NCBI RefSeq assembly: GCF_900112845.1
Contig: NZ_FONG01000012.1
Span: 124,001 to 188,000, forward strand
Reading direction: 5' to 3'
Source of the DNA: Actinacidiphila alni
Lineage (GTDB): Bacteria > Actinomycetota > Actinomycetes > Streptomycetales > Streptomycetaceae
Length of the DNA: 64,000 bases
Shown piece by piece: positions 33,521 through 43,000 of this stretch. The notes under the pieces are model-generated. The model saw nothing but the letters and a program-made list of their open reading frames with translations. It was not told where the DNA came from and searched no databases. The translations under genes and the position numbers were made by a program. Every line of letters starts with the position of its first letter. Positions within the stretch are counted from its first letter, which is position 1.

Positions 33521-36500
33521 CTACGAGCTGAAGGGCTCGAAGTCCCAGTACGGGCGGGTACGGGAGCGGGCGGCGACCGTGTGCGGGTGCTGTGCGCCCA
33601 GGGTGCCGGCCAGCGCCGCGAGCGCCTCCTCCTCGATCTTGTCGGCCTCCTGCCGCTTGCGCAGATTGCGCAGGTCGGTGGCGAGCGCGATCCGGCAGGA
33701 CAGCGTCAGCGGGTGGTGCGGGCCGAGCTGCGCGGCGGCCAGCTCCGCGGTGTCGCGGCTGAGTGCCGCCGCGCTCTCCGGGTCGCCGGAGAAATTGCGG
33801 GCGCCGCTGGCGTTGAGCGCGCAGCCCAGCGTCCACGGGTGGTCGGCGCCGACCGCCCGGGTCATGGCCGCCAGCGCGTCCTCGACGGCGATCTGCGACT
33901 GCTGCCGCTCCCCCGCCGCGCGCAGCACCAGGCCGTGGTTGCCGAGCGCGCCCGCCGAGAACGGGTGCTTGTCGCCGAGTTGGCCACGGTATTGCGCCAG
34001 CACGAATTCGCTGAGGTCCCTGGCCCGGTCGAGGTCGCCGTGCTCCCGCTCGAAGCTGGAGTAGGTGACCGCGACCCGCAGCGTCTGCGGGTCGGTGCCA
34101 CCGAGCACCCGCTCGCAGCGCTCCAGCAGCCGGCCCATCAGGGCGGCGGCCCGCTGCCGGTCGCCGCCGCGGTAGTAGCACTGCGCGAGATTGTGCTCGG
34201 CGCGCAGCGTCTGCGGATTGTCGGCGCCCAGGACGGTGCGGTGGATCTCGGCGTTGCGCTCCTGCACCGAGGTGGCCTCGTCGTAGCGGCCCAGCAGCCG
34301 CAGGTCGTGCGCGAAGGAGTTCTCCGAGGAGAGCGTCGAGATGTTGCGGGCACGCAGCAGTTCGCGCCGGATCTCCAGGTTCTGGCCGTCGAGGTCGAGC
34401 GCGTCCTGGTAGCGGCCGAGCAGCCGGTAGGTGACGGCGGTGTTGTTCTTGGCGACCAGGGTGAGCGGAGCCTGCTCGCCGACCAGTCGCGTGTAGCCGT
34501 CCTGGACGAAGCGGGCCATCTCCAGGCCCTCGTCGTACCGGCCGAGGTTGCGCAGGTCGGCGGCGAGGCCGTTGGCGGCGCGCAGCGTCAGCAGGTCCTG
34601 GTCGCCGCGGTCGGCGCGCAGCCTTTCGAAGGCGTCCCGGTCGTACGCCTCGGTGGCGGCGAAGTCGCCCATGGCGCGCATCATGTTGGACCGGTTGTGC
34701 ACCAGGTCCCACAGCCGCGAGTGGCCGGGCTCCATGAAGCGCGACCATTCCTCGGCCGCCGCGGCGGCGACCCGCAGACCCGCCCGGTACTCGCCCGACA
34801 GATACAGGTAGTTGAGGCAGTTGACCACCGTGAGCTGGATGTCGGGGTTGGTGCTGCGCAGCGCGCCGGACGACTCCAGGTGCGGCACGATCTCGGCGTA
34901 GCGCGGCCACAGCCGGGTGTCGGTGGGACGGCCGGGGTCGGCGGCGGCCAGGATCTTGCGGACCACCTGGGAGTACGTGTTCTGCTCGGCGGCGGGCATG
35001 TCGGCGCGCACCGCCTGGTAGACCAGCCGGTGCATCTGGAGGATCTCGGAGGCGCCGGTCGCCTCGTCGTCCTCGCTCTCCGGCGGGTCGGACTGCACGA
35101 CCGCCCACTGGGCGAGCTTGCTGATCGCCGCGTTCCACAGCAGCGGGTCGTCCATCAGGCCGGTGAGCTGCTCGGGCAGGTCGCGGATCGGCAGGTCGCG
35201 CAGCAGCCGGACCGGGATCGGGCCCGGCGCGAAGAACACGCACAGCCGCAGCAGGTCGACCGCTTCCGGCCGGTCCTCGCGCAGCCGGTTCAGCAGTATC
35301 GAGAAGGCGGTGTAGTACGTCATCTGGAAGTCGGCGGCGACCTTGAGGCCGGATTCGACGTCGGCGCCGTGCCGCAGCAGCTCGATGTAGTCGTCGACCG
35401 GCATCGAGGAGTCGTTGAGCGCGCCCGCGTTCTGGTCCAGGGCCAGCGCGAGGTCGCCGAGTGCGTCGGCCAGCTTGTCGGCGTCGGCGTCGTCCAGCCG
35501 CGGCGCGCGCCGCCGTACGAAGGCGACGCTCTCCATCCGGCTGTAGACCGGGACTTCGATCAGGGCGCTGTTGTGCTCGGCCCATTCGCGGTTCTGCGAG
35601 GTGATCAGGACGTGGCCGGGTCCGGTGGGCACCAGGTCGTGCACGTCCTCCGGCTGGTCGGCGCCGTCGAGGACGACCAGCCAGCGGAAGTAGGGGTCGC
35701 CGCGGCGCAGCGCGTCGCGCACCGCGCGCAGCCGTTCGCCGTACTCGCGGCCGGTGACCAGGCCGAGGGCGGGGGCCAGGCCCGCCAGCTTCTCGCGCAG
35801 GGTGCCGCGCTCGCTGGCCCGCACCCACCACACCGCGTCGTACTCGGGGCCGAAGCGGTAGACGTACTCGGTGGCGATGTGGGTCTTGCCGACGCCGGAC
35901 AGGCCGTGCAGGGTGGCCACGCCCGCGCCGGGCTCGGCCTGGCTGAGCTGGTTGTGCAGGTCGCCGAGGAGCTGTTCGCGGCCGGTGAAGCGGGTGTTGC
36001 GGCGCGGGACGCCGCCCCAGACGGCGGGCTGCTCCAGCGGGAAGCGGGGGCCCGCGGTGCCGCCGAGGGTGTCGGCGGAGGAGGAGCGGGCCGGGGTGAT
36101 ACCGAGCCGGCCGAGCAGCCGGCGTTCTGCCTCGGCGCTGCCCAGGCCCCACAGGTCGGCGGCGCCGAGCGAGGCGACGGCGCTGGGGAGCGCGGCCGGG
36201 GTGACCGAAACGGCGGCGAAGCGGTCGCTGTTGGGGGGAACGACCTCGCGCAGCGCGGTGTTCCACTCCTCGTTGGTGCGCGGGCCGAGCCGGAAGTACC
36301 ACTCGCTGAGCACGATCAGCACACGGCCCTCGGCGAGCAGCAGGTCGCGTAACATCCGGGTGATGTCGTCCCCGGGGTTGCCGTCCCAGCGCTGCAGCGA
36401 GACCTGCTGACCGTGGCGTTCGAGTCTCCCGGCGATCCAGGCCGCCCAGGCCCTGTTGTACCCGGCGTAGCTGATCGTGACGATTCCCGGCCCCCGTGCT

Positions 36501-36529
36501 GCTGCGGCGGCGTTGCGCCCTCCGGCCAT
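33521..36529 (-). CDS. fxsT: TIR-NB-ARC-TPR protein of the FxSxx system (FxsT-like)
   Basis: 1002 residues. The N-terminal TIR-like domain (about 14-140) has IVTISYAGYNRAWAAWIAGR and VLIVLSEWYFRLGPRTNEEW with a candidate catalytic Glu in EEW. Then comes an NB-ARC/STAND ATPase (about 175-560): PRRNTRFTGREQLLGDLHNQ, Walker A GLSGVGKT (209-216), Walker B WLVVLDGADQP and sensor GHVLITSQNREW. About ten TPR repeats (about 600-970) follow. It ends WDFEPFSS. The architecture is that of a STAND sensor with a possible NAD-consuming effector, and it matches the TPR component of FxSxx-COOH loci. Last gene of the seven-gene island; 215 bp after the HExxH gene, so it may have its own promoter. Confidence 0.88.
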   Translation of the reverse strand: MAGGRNAAAAARGPGIVTISYAGYNRAWAAWIAGRLERHGQQVSLQRWDGNPGDDITRMLRDLLLAEGRVLIVLSEWYFRLGPRTNEEWNTALREVVPPNSDRFAAVSVTPAALPSAVASLGAADLWGLGSAEAERRLLGRLGITPARSSSADTLGGTAGPRFPLEQPAVWGGVPRRNTRFTGREQLLGDLHNQLSQAEPGAGVATLHGLSGVGKTHIATEYVYRFGPEYDAVWWVRASERGTLREKLAGLAPALGLVTGREYGERLRAVRDALRRGDPYFRWLVVLDGADQPEDVHDLVPTGPGHVLITSQNREWAEHNSALIEVPVYSRMESVAFVRRRAPRLDDADADKLADALGDLALALDQNAGALNDSSMPVDDYIELLRHGADVESGLKVAADFQMTYYTAFSILLNRLREDRPEAVDLLRLCVFFAPGPIPVRLLRDLPIRDLPEQLTGLMDDPLLWNAAISKLAQWAVVQSDPPESEDDEATGASEILQMHRLVYQAVRADMPAAEQNTYSQVVRKILAAADPGRPTDTRLWPRYAEIVPHLESSGALRSTNPDIQLTVVNCLNYLYLSGEYRAGLRVAAAAAEEWSRFMEPGHSRLWDLVHNRSNMMRAMGDFAATEAYDRDAFERLRADRGDQDLLTLRAANGLAADLRNLGRYDEGLEMARFVQDGYTRLVGEQAPLTLVAKNNTAVTYRLLGRYQDALDLDGQNLEIRRELLRARNISTLSSENSFAHDLRLLGRYDEATSVQERNAEIHRTVLGADNPQTLRAEHNLAQCYYRGGDRQRAAALMGRLLERCERVLGGTDPQTLRVAVTYSSFEREHGDLDRARDLSEFVLAQYRGQLGDKHPFSAGALGNHGLVLRAAGERQQSQIAVEDALAAMTRAVGADHPWTLGCALNASGARNFSGDPESAAALSRDTAELAAAQLGPHHPLTLSCRIALATDLRNLRKRQEADKIEEEALAALAGTLGAQHPHTVAARSRTRPYWDFEPFSS

Positions 36530-36744
36530 GCGAGCGACTCCCTCGTGATACGCGCGTAGTGCCCTGGCGGTCGACGGATCGACGGCTGCGTCAGGTGCGT
36601 CAGGTACGACAGGTGACTGCGCCAGAAAACTACACTGCTTTACTCCCCCATTGACGGACAGTCATGCCGTTTCGCACGCTGCGTCATGTCCGTGCTCCCC
36701 CCGTCCGACCTGCGGGTCAGGCGCCCTCGCGGCCGCCGGTGACG
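36530..36744. other. Spacer between the HExxH and TIR-NB-ARC-TPR genes
   Basis: This is the largest internal gap of the island after the fxsA leader region. It includes a locally AT-rich run (AAAACTACACTGCTTTACT, 36626-36644) and TCAGGT repeats (36591-36606), consistent with a separate promoter for the last gene. No small gene is seen. Confidence 0.35.
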
Positions 36745-38142
36745 TCACAGGTGCCGGCGCCGCCAGATCACCCGGGCCGTCTCCACGTAGGCGGTGGCGC
36801 GCGCGAGGTGGCCCTCCGGCGGTGTGTGCCGTCCCAGCCGAGTGTGGTACGTCGCCATGGAGTTGACCAGGGTGCGGCCCTGCGGGGTCAGCCGGTTGGA
36901 GCCGAGCAGTTGCGGCAGCACCGCCTCGACCTGGAGGCGGCAGCGGCAGTGCGCGGCCCAGGCGGTCTCGCGCTGCGCGGGCACGGTCGCGGCGAGCGCC
37001 ACGTCCAGGTGGAAGCCGGCCAGCGCGAGGTGCGCGTACGCGCCCTGGAAGACGCCGTCGAAGGGGCGCGGGTCCTGCCGCCAGGGCGCCCAGTAGCGGG
37101 CGGTGTCGTCGGCGGTGTGCAGCGCGGTGACCTCGGCGAGGGCGAGGAGTTTGGTGTGCTGGAGTTCGTGGACGAGGGCGGCGGCCATCTTCAGGCCGCC
37201 CATCGGGGTGCTGCTGAGCAGGGCGCCGAAGGCGTCGCCGAGGGTGGCGCTGTACTGCGCGGAGCCGGCGCCGGCCAGCGGCACGAAACAGTCGAGCAGC
37301 GCGGCCACTTCACGGGCCCGGTTGCCGTCGCCGAGCCGCAGCCAGGGCTGGGCCTCGCGCCAGGCCGTACGCCACCTGACGCGGTCCTCGTCGGTGAGGC
37401 GGCCGGCCGCGGCGAGGCCGTACGGATTGCCGGCCCGGCCGCCCTCGCCGCCCTCCTCGCGGTACGGGTCGGCGTCGTCGATCAGCACCGGCCGGCCGCC
37501 GGGGCGGTCCTCGTCCGGCCACAGCGCCTGGATCGGGCGCCAGCCGGGCGCGGCGGAGCGCCACACCCCGTCGGCGCCGCGCCGCACCTCGACGGCCCGG
37601 CGCGGCTGGTCGGCGTCGGGGCGCAGCCACAGGCGGTTGCCGTCGCCGTCGACCCGGAGCGTGCCCGAGGGCTTGGGGGTGCGGTAGCCGCCGAGTGTCG
37701 GCAGTGTCAACAGGCCGTCGCGCACCGGGACTTCGGAGCTGAAGCGCAGGCCCGCGCGGGCGGCGGCCGAGGCGGCGAGGGCGCCCAGGTGCGGCAGTGC
37801 CCGTGCCGCGCGCGGCGCACCGCCCGCCAGCGCGAGCGACCGCAGGCTGCGTTCGGCCCACGCCCCGGTCAGCGGGTAGTGCACCACCCGCCGCGCGGCG
37901 GCCGGGTCGGCCCGCTCGGCCCGCTCCAGCAGCCGCCAGTCGCCGAGCACCCGCTCGGCGGTGCCCTCCGGCAGCGCCCCGGCCGGCGCGGTCCGCACCG
38001 CGTCCAGCAGGGCCCGCAGCACCAGCAGCCGCCGCCCGCGCTGATGCCCCACCAGCAGTTCCAACGCCTGCGCCCCGCTGCCGGTGCTCCCGAGGACGGG
38101 CAGTACGGCGCCCACGTCCGCGAGGGGTCCCGCGGGGGTCAT
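36745..38142 (-). CDS. HExxH-motif protein, putative 2-oxoglutarate-dependent peptide hydroxylase
   Basis: 465 residues from the ATG at 38142, which overlaps the stop of the radical SAM gene (ATGA). The family signature is HELQH (H325, E326, H329) within AAALVHELQHTKLLALAEV, followed by a helical C-terminus. Such HExxH-motif domains are frequently fused to or next to FxsB radical SAM enzymes. They were first taken for metalloprotease-like proteins and are now annotated as 2-oxoglutarate-dependent peptide beta-hydroxylases. Here the domain is a separate, translationally coupled protein, so it probably acts on the same precursor. The chemistry is inferred from the family, not from this sequence. 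Confidence 0.82.
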   Translation of the reverse strand: MTPAGPLADVGAVLPVLGSTGSGAQALELLVGHQRGRRLLVLRALLDAVRTAPAGALPEGTAERVLGDWRLLERAERADPAAARRVVHYPLTGAWAERSLRSLALAGGAPRAARALPHLGALAASAAARAGLRFSSEVPVRDGLLTLPTLGGYRTPKPSGTLRVDGDGNRLWLRPDADQPRRAVEVRRGADGVWRSAAPGWRPIQALWPDEDRPGGRPVLIDDADPYREEGGEGGRAGNPYGLAAAGRLTDEDRVRWRTAWREAQPWLRLGDGNRAREVAALLDCFVPLAGAGSAQYSATLGDAFGALLSSTPMGGLKMAAALVHELQHTKLLALAEVTALHTADDTARYWAPWRQDPRPFDGVFQGAYAHLALAGFHLDVALAATVPAQRETAWAAHCRCRLQVEAVLPQLLGSNRLTPQGRTLVNSMATYHTRLGRHTPPEGHLARATAYVETARVIWRRRHL

Positions 38143-39392
38143 GAGGCTCTCCGCGGGGGGCCAATGGCCGTGCGGGACCCGGCCGTTGACCCGGCCGTTG
38201 ACGTGACCGTTGCCGCGGCGGCACGGGTGAGGCGGGCGGCGATGTGGCGGATGAGGTGGGTGAGGTCGGCGCAGTAGACGGAAGGGTTGCGGAAGCCGGT
38301 GGCGGCGCGGTAGCGGTGGGCGTAGTGGCCGCCGCCGCAGACGGTGACCAGGGAGCAGGAGCGGCAGCCGGCGGCGAGGGCCGCGAGTCCGGCCTGGCGG
38401 GCGGCGATGCCCGGGTGCGCGAGGGCGTCGTCGAAGCTGTGCCGGAAGACGTCGAGCCCGGTGGCGGCGGCGCCGTCGTAGGCGGACTTCAGCGCGTCGA
38501 CCTGCTCGATGCTGCCGTCGGTCTCGACCACGACGGCGGTGAACGGCTGGAGGCCGAGCCGTTCGATGCCCGAGCCCACCCCGAGCAGCAGCGCCACGCA
38601 CTCCTCGAAGAGCCGGATCCTGGTCTCCCGCCGGTCCGCGTCCCACCAGCGGTCGAAGACGGCGGTCAGCCAACGCCCGTACGGCGCCGGGTCGTCGGGC
38701 GGCGCGGGCAGGCCGGGCGGCAGCGCCGTCCAGTTGCCGTGCGGCAGCAGCAGGTCCATCCGGGGCGGTCGGAAGGCGAGCAGTGATTCGTAGACCTCGA
38801 CCGGGTCGTGGCGCAGATCGGCCACGCACAGCAGTCCCGCGTACGCCTCGGGCGCGGTCCCGGCGAGCAGCCGCACCCCGGCGGAGGCGGCGGGCCAGGA
38901 GGGGCGGCCGGCGTGGTCGACGCGCGCGCCGTTGTGCGCGGCCAGGCCGCCGTCGAGGCTGACGCCGATCTGTATACGCGCGTCACGCAGGACCCGGATG
39001 CGTTCCCGGGTGAGCAGGGTGCCGTTGGTCTGCACGCTGGCGTGCACGGTGCAGCCGGCCGGCACCGTCTGCCGGATCAGCGCGACGTCCGCGGCGAGCG
39101 CCTCGGCCCCGTTCAGCAGTGGTTCGCCGCCGTGCAGCACCACGGCGACATCGCGCAGGCCGTGCGCGGCGGCGTGTTCCGCGATCCGCTCGGCGGCCTT
39201 GCGGGTGACCGCGTCGGACGCGGCCCGCGGCCGGTCCCGCCAGCCGTGGTCGGGCCCCGCGTAGAGATAGCAGTACGTACAGGCCAGATTGCACCGACTG
39301 TGCGTCTTGAGGATGAACTGCCGTAAGGGAAAGGCACGTTCGGCCGCACGGCCGCCGCTGGGCGGCCCGTCCCCGGGCGGATGCCGCAGCAC
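38139..39392 (-). CDS. fxsB: FxsB family radical SAM/SPASM cyclophane synthase
   Basis: 417 residues from a GTG at 39392, seven bases after GGAGG. A frame extension upstream into the precursor gene has no support. The radical SAM motif is CNLACTYCY (C34, C38, C41). A SPASM-like C-terminal cluster has GCRSCSLVTVCGGGHYAHRY with a later YCAD. FxsB-type enzymes of the three-residue cyclophane group install a bond between the Phe ring and the beta-carbon of Ser in an F-x-S motif of the FxsA precursor. It lies directly downstream of the precursor gene (170 bp) and overlaps the HExxH hydroxylase gene by four bases. Confidence 0.92.
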   Translation of the reverse strand: MLRHPPGDGPPSGGRAAERAFPLRQFILKTHSRCNLACTYCYLYAGPDHGWRDRPRAASDAVTRKAAERIAEHAAAHGLRDVAVVLHGGEPLLNGAEALAADVALIRQTVPAGCTVHASVQTNGTLLTRERIRVLRDARIQIGVSLDGGLAAHNGARVDHAGRPSWPAASAGVRLLAGTAPEAYAGLLCVADLRHDPVEVYESLLAFRPPRMDLLLPHGNWTALPPGLPAPPDDPAPYGRWLTAVFDRWWDADRRETRIRLFEECVALLLGVGSGIERLGLQPFTAVVVETDGSIEQVDALKSAYDGAAATGLDVFRHSFDDALAHPGIAARQAGLAALAAGCRSCSLVTVCGGGHYAHRYRAATGFRNPSVYCADLTHLIRHIAARLTRAAAATVTSTAGSTAGSRTAIGPPRRAS

Positions 39393-39562
39393 CACCTCAC
39401 CTCCCCCGTGACATCGAAGCCGCCCCGTCGGCCCCAGCGGTAATTCCCGCCGGACGGCCGGAAGTAAACGCAACCGGACTGATCCGGGAGGGATTTGGCC
39501 GTATCCGCCCAGGTCCGCGGCCAAAAGCGGGGCGGCGCCGGTACGGGCACGGCGCGTACGGT

Positions 39563-39928
39563 TCAGCGGGTGGGCTCCGGCGCCGCCGGGTCGCTCTCGA
39601 AGCCCCACAGCGCTTCCCCGCCCGCGCCGGCCGCGCGCTCCCGCAGATCGCTCACCAGCGCCGCCAGGACAGGGTGTTCGACGGTGCGCAACGACTCCAG
39701 GTCCATACCGAGCAGGTCGATGCCGGGGTCGGCCGGCGCCTGTTCGGCCTGCCTCTGTTTTGCCTGCTCCCGTTCCGCCGGGGCCTGTTCGGCGGGAGCC
39801 CGCTCAGCGACGGCCCCGTCCCCTTCGGCCGGCCCGGACACCGCCTGACTTCGCGTCAATTCCCGCTCGTCGGCGGTCGGTTCGTCGGCGGCCCGCTCGG
39901 CCCCGCCGCCGTGCGGCTGCTCGTCCAT
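39563..39928 (-). CDS. fxsA: FxSxx-type RiPP precursor peptide, C-terminally extended
   Basis: 121 residues. The N-terminal 65 residues are acidic and repetitive (AERAPAEQAPAEREQAKQRQ). Then comes a typical FxsA recognition region, IDLLGMDLESLRTVEHPVLA and LVSDLRERA. The core follows: EALWGFESDP, with F110-E111-S112. In FxSxx-COOH precursors the chain ends two residues after the Ser. Here AAPEPTR follows FESDP, so the modified motif is nine residues from the end. The ATG has GAGG at about seven bases. Position directly upstream of fxsB supports the call. The product is expected to be a Phe-Ser cyclophane peptide with unknown bioactivity. Confidence 0.8.
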   Translation of the reverse strand: MDEQPHGGGAERAADEPTADERELTRSQAVSGPAEGDGAVAERAPAEQAPAEREQAKQRQAEQAPADPGIDLLGMDLESLRTVEHPVLAALVSDLRERAAGAGGEALWGFESDPAAPEPTR

Positions 39929-39980
39929 CGTCGGCCTCAGCTCTCGTCGTGCCCGTGTCCCGTTCGTGCCGTGCTCTCGT

Positions 39981-40016
39981 CCGTACCCTTTCAGTACCCT
40001 TTTCCTGACCCTTTCC
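39981..40016 (-). promoter_or_regulatory. Three tandem AAAGGGT repeats upstream of fxsA
   Basis: On the minus strand, AAAGGGTACGG, AAAAGGGTACTG and GGAAAGGGTCAGG follow each other with an 11-12 bp period (plus-strand 39981-39991, 39992-40003, 40004-40016). They lie 50-90 bp upstream of the precursor start. One-turn spacing suggests an activator or repressor binding array, which would give the RiPP genes a control point separate from the upstream VMAP genes. Confidence 0.5.
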
Positions 40017-40060
40017 GGCGGGCGGCCCGCGCCCCGTCCCGCCCGTACGCCCCGTACGGG

Positions 40061-43000
40061 TCAGGACGCCCGGGTCAGCGCCGCCAGCCGTTCGGCCGTA
40101 CGGAGCCGCGCCTCGTCGTCGGCCGCGTCGACGGGCTCCGGCAGCCGCCGCCACCGGGTCTGCGCCGCCCGGTACGCCTCGGCGGCGGCCCGCGGCCGGC
40201 CGGCGAATTCGTAGACCACTCCCCGCCAATGATGCGCCAGCGCCGACAGCCGCACCATGGGGCCCGGGTCGGCGGCGCTCTCCGCCGCGGTGTCGGCGGC
40301 CTCGGCGGCGCGGCGGTAAGCGTCGGCGGCCGGGTCGAGCCGGTCACCGCGCTGCGAGTGCGCGTGCCCGAGCCGGTGCGCCTCGCCCAACTCGAAGCAG
40401 ACCCGGGCCAGTTGGCCGGGCTCGTCGGCGGACTGGGCGGCCAGGCCCAGCACATGCTCGGCCTCGCGGAGGTCGACCAGATCCTGTTCTGCCCGGTAGC
40501 GCAGCACCAGCGCGCGGCCGAGCATCAACAGCCGCCCGGACAGCCGTGGATCGCTCTCCGGGGTCTCCATCCGGCAGTCCCGCAGCACCTGCACGGCGCG
40601 GTTGACGAAGAGTTCACCGCCGGGCAGCGCGGACCTGCCGAGCAGCGAGTCGCCCCATTCGGCGACGATGCCGCTGTATTCGGGCCGGTCGCGCGGGGTG
40701 AGGCGACACGCCTCCGCGAACCGCCCGGCCGCCGCCTCCAGTTCACCGGCCGGACCGCCCTCGCGATGCCTGCCGACCCTGATCCGCCCGGCCCGTACCA
40801 GGATCGCGGCCCGCAGCAGCCGGTCGCGGGTCTCGCCGAGCGCCCGGTCGACCAGCCGCTGCGCCTCCACCAGCCGCCCGCCGACCAGCAGATGGGCGTC
40901 GACCAGGGACAGCAGCGCGGCGATCCGCGCCTCGGGCCCGGCCTCCTCGTGCTCCAGCGCGTCCAGGCCCGCCGCGAAGTGCTCGGCGGCCTGGAGCGCG
41001 TAGACCTGTTCGCGGTCGCGTTCGGCCGCGGTGCCGGCCAGCCGCAGCAGCGCGCGGCCGTGCGCGAGCGCGAGGCCGCTGGGCCTTGCCTCGTCCGGCG
41101 GCCAGGAGTCGGCGAACGCCTCCAGCATCCCGACCGTCTCCTGGAGCAGCCCGGCGTCGCCGCCGAGCTGCCACTGGTCCTCCAGCACCCGAACCCGTTC
41201 CAGGGTCGCGCCGAGCACGTCCTGGGGACTGAGTCCCGGCGCGGCGCACACCGCGCTGAACTCCCGGTCGGCGCGCCGCAGCAGTTCGAGCGCCCCCCGG
41301 GTGTCGCCCTCGGCGGCCCGCTCGTCGGCGGCGGCCTGGAAGACCCGGGCGCGCACCGCGCGGGCCGGCACCGAACCGGGGTGCGCCGCGGCCGTCGCCG
41401 CCGCCTCCTGGGCCTCGCGCAGCAGGGCCGCACCGCCGCGCAGCCGCCACAGCGTGATCAGATTCTGCGCCAGCTCGCTCCACAGGTCGGGGTCGGCGCC
41501 GCGGACCCGTTCCTCGTCGGCGGCGCGCCTGAGCACCTGCACGGCGTCCAGCAGATTCTGCACCATGCCCTCTTCGGTGAAGCGGGCCACGAGCTGCCGG
41601 GCGCGCTGCACCGCCGAGGACGGCTGGCCCGCGCCCACCGCGCCGCCCTGCCGGTGGTCCTGCCCGGTGCTGCCGGGCAGCGGCATGAAGCGTTCCAGCA
41701 CCCGGGCGGCGACCTCGGCGAAGGGCTGCGGCGACTCCACCACGACGGCCGTGGCCTGTTCGGCGAGCGCGGTGGCGCGGGCGGCGGTGGCGACGGCGGC
41801 GTCCGCGAGCCGGTCCTCGGGTCCCTCGGTGAGCTGGGTGATGGCGAGCGCGGGGAAGTTGGGGCCGCTCTTGCCGAAGCGCTGCTCGACGTATTCGGAG
41901 CAGTGCTTGAGCACCAGCAGCGCCTCGTCCCTGCCGAGCGGGCCGAGCAGCACGTCCCGTACGCCGTCGGCGAATTCGTACCAGCGGTGGTCCTGCGTGT
42001 CCCCGCCGGACATCCGCTTGAGCAGGCCGCTGAGCAGCACCTCGGACAGCTCCGCGGGCCCGGAGTCGGGCAGCATCGTGCGCTGCACGAGCTGCATCAC
42101 GGGCAGGAAGAGCGGGGCGGCGGCCAGATAGACGGCGAGCTGGGCGGCGGCGGGCGAGGCGGCCGAGCGGAAGCGGCCGACCAGGGCGGCGGGCGGCACC
42201 GGCGACCGCCTCGCGGGCGGCGGTGTCGCGGGCTGGTCGGGGCGGACCCAGCCGACGGCGGCGGGCACCCGGGCCGCGCCGGTGCCGGCCAGCAGCCGCG
42301 CCCAGGCGCCCAACGCCTCGGCGGTGGGCGGCAGTACGGGCACCGGCAGCGCGTCGGGGGTGGGCCCGACGGCGGGCCGGCCCGTGGTCCCGGAGGAGAA
42401 GCGCGGCGGCGCGGCGCGCACCAGTCCCTCGCCGCGGTGCAGCACTCCGTAGGAGACGGGCAGCCGGGTGCGGGCCCACAGCCGGGCGGGCAGCGGCTGG
42501 AGGACGGCGACCGGGCCGTGCCGGGCGAGCCGGTGCAGCAGCCGGTGCGCCTGGCCGGTCCGCCACAGCGGCCCGGCGCAGTCGCTGACCAGCAGCGTGA
42601 CGCGGCGTCCTGTGGGGTCGCTGAGCTGCTCGGCGGAGCGCAGTCCCGCGGCCTCGGGGTCGAAGCGCCCGCTGACGGCGGGGGCGCCGTCGGGGGTGGC
42701 GTGCAGATAGCGGACCTGCACCTCGTGGAAGGCGCCGAGCCGTTCGAAGACCTGGCCCAGCTCGCGGAGCATCCGCTCCCACACGTACATCGAGGAGGAG
42801 GCATCCATCAGCAGCTGCATCGAGGCGTCGCCGCGCAGCACCGGCCGGAAGACCGGCAGCAGCAGTCCGGCGGCGCGGGCACTGTGTTCCGCGGTCGCGG
42901 ACTCGTCCAGCTCCTGGCGCAGCGGCCGGGCGGGGCTGCGGTAGCGCTGCAACGGCCGCAGCGACGACTGGAGTTCGAGCAGCCGGGGCAGCGAGGCCGC

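Noticed and set aside
29743..33531. Second long frame over sucA on the same strand
   Set aside because: Arg/Gly-rich frame-shifted shadow of the highly conserved sucA coding sequence.
39393..39608. N-terminal extension of FxsB into the precursor gene region (start 39608)
   Set aside because: The extension is Arg-rich without similarity, and a GTG start with a strong GGAGG ribosome-binding site occurs at 39392.
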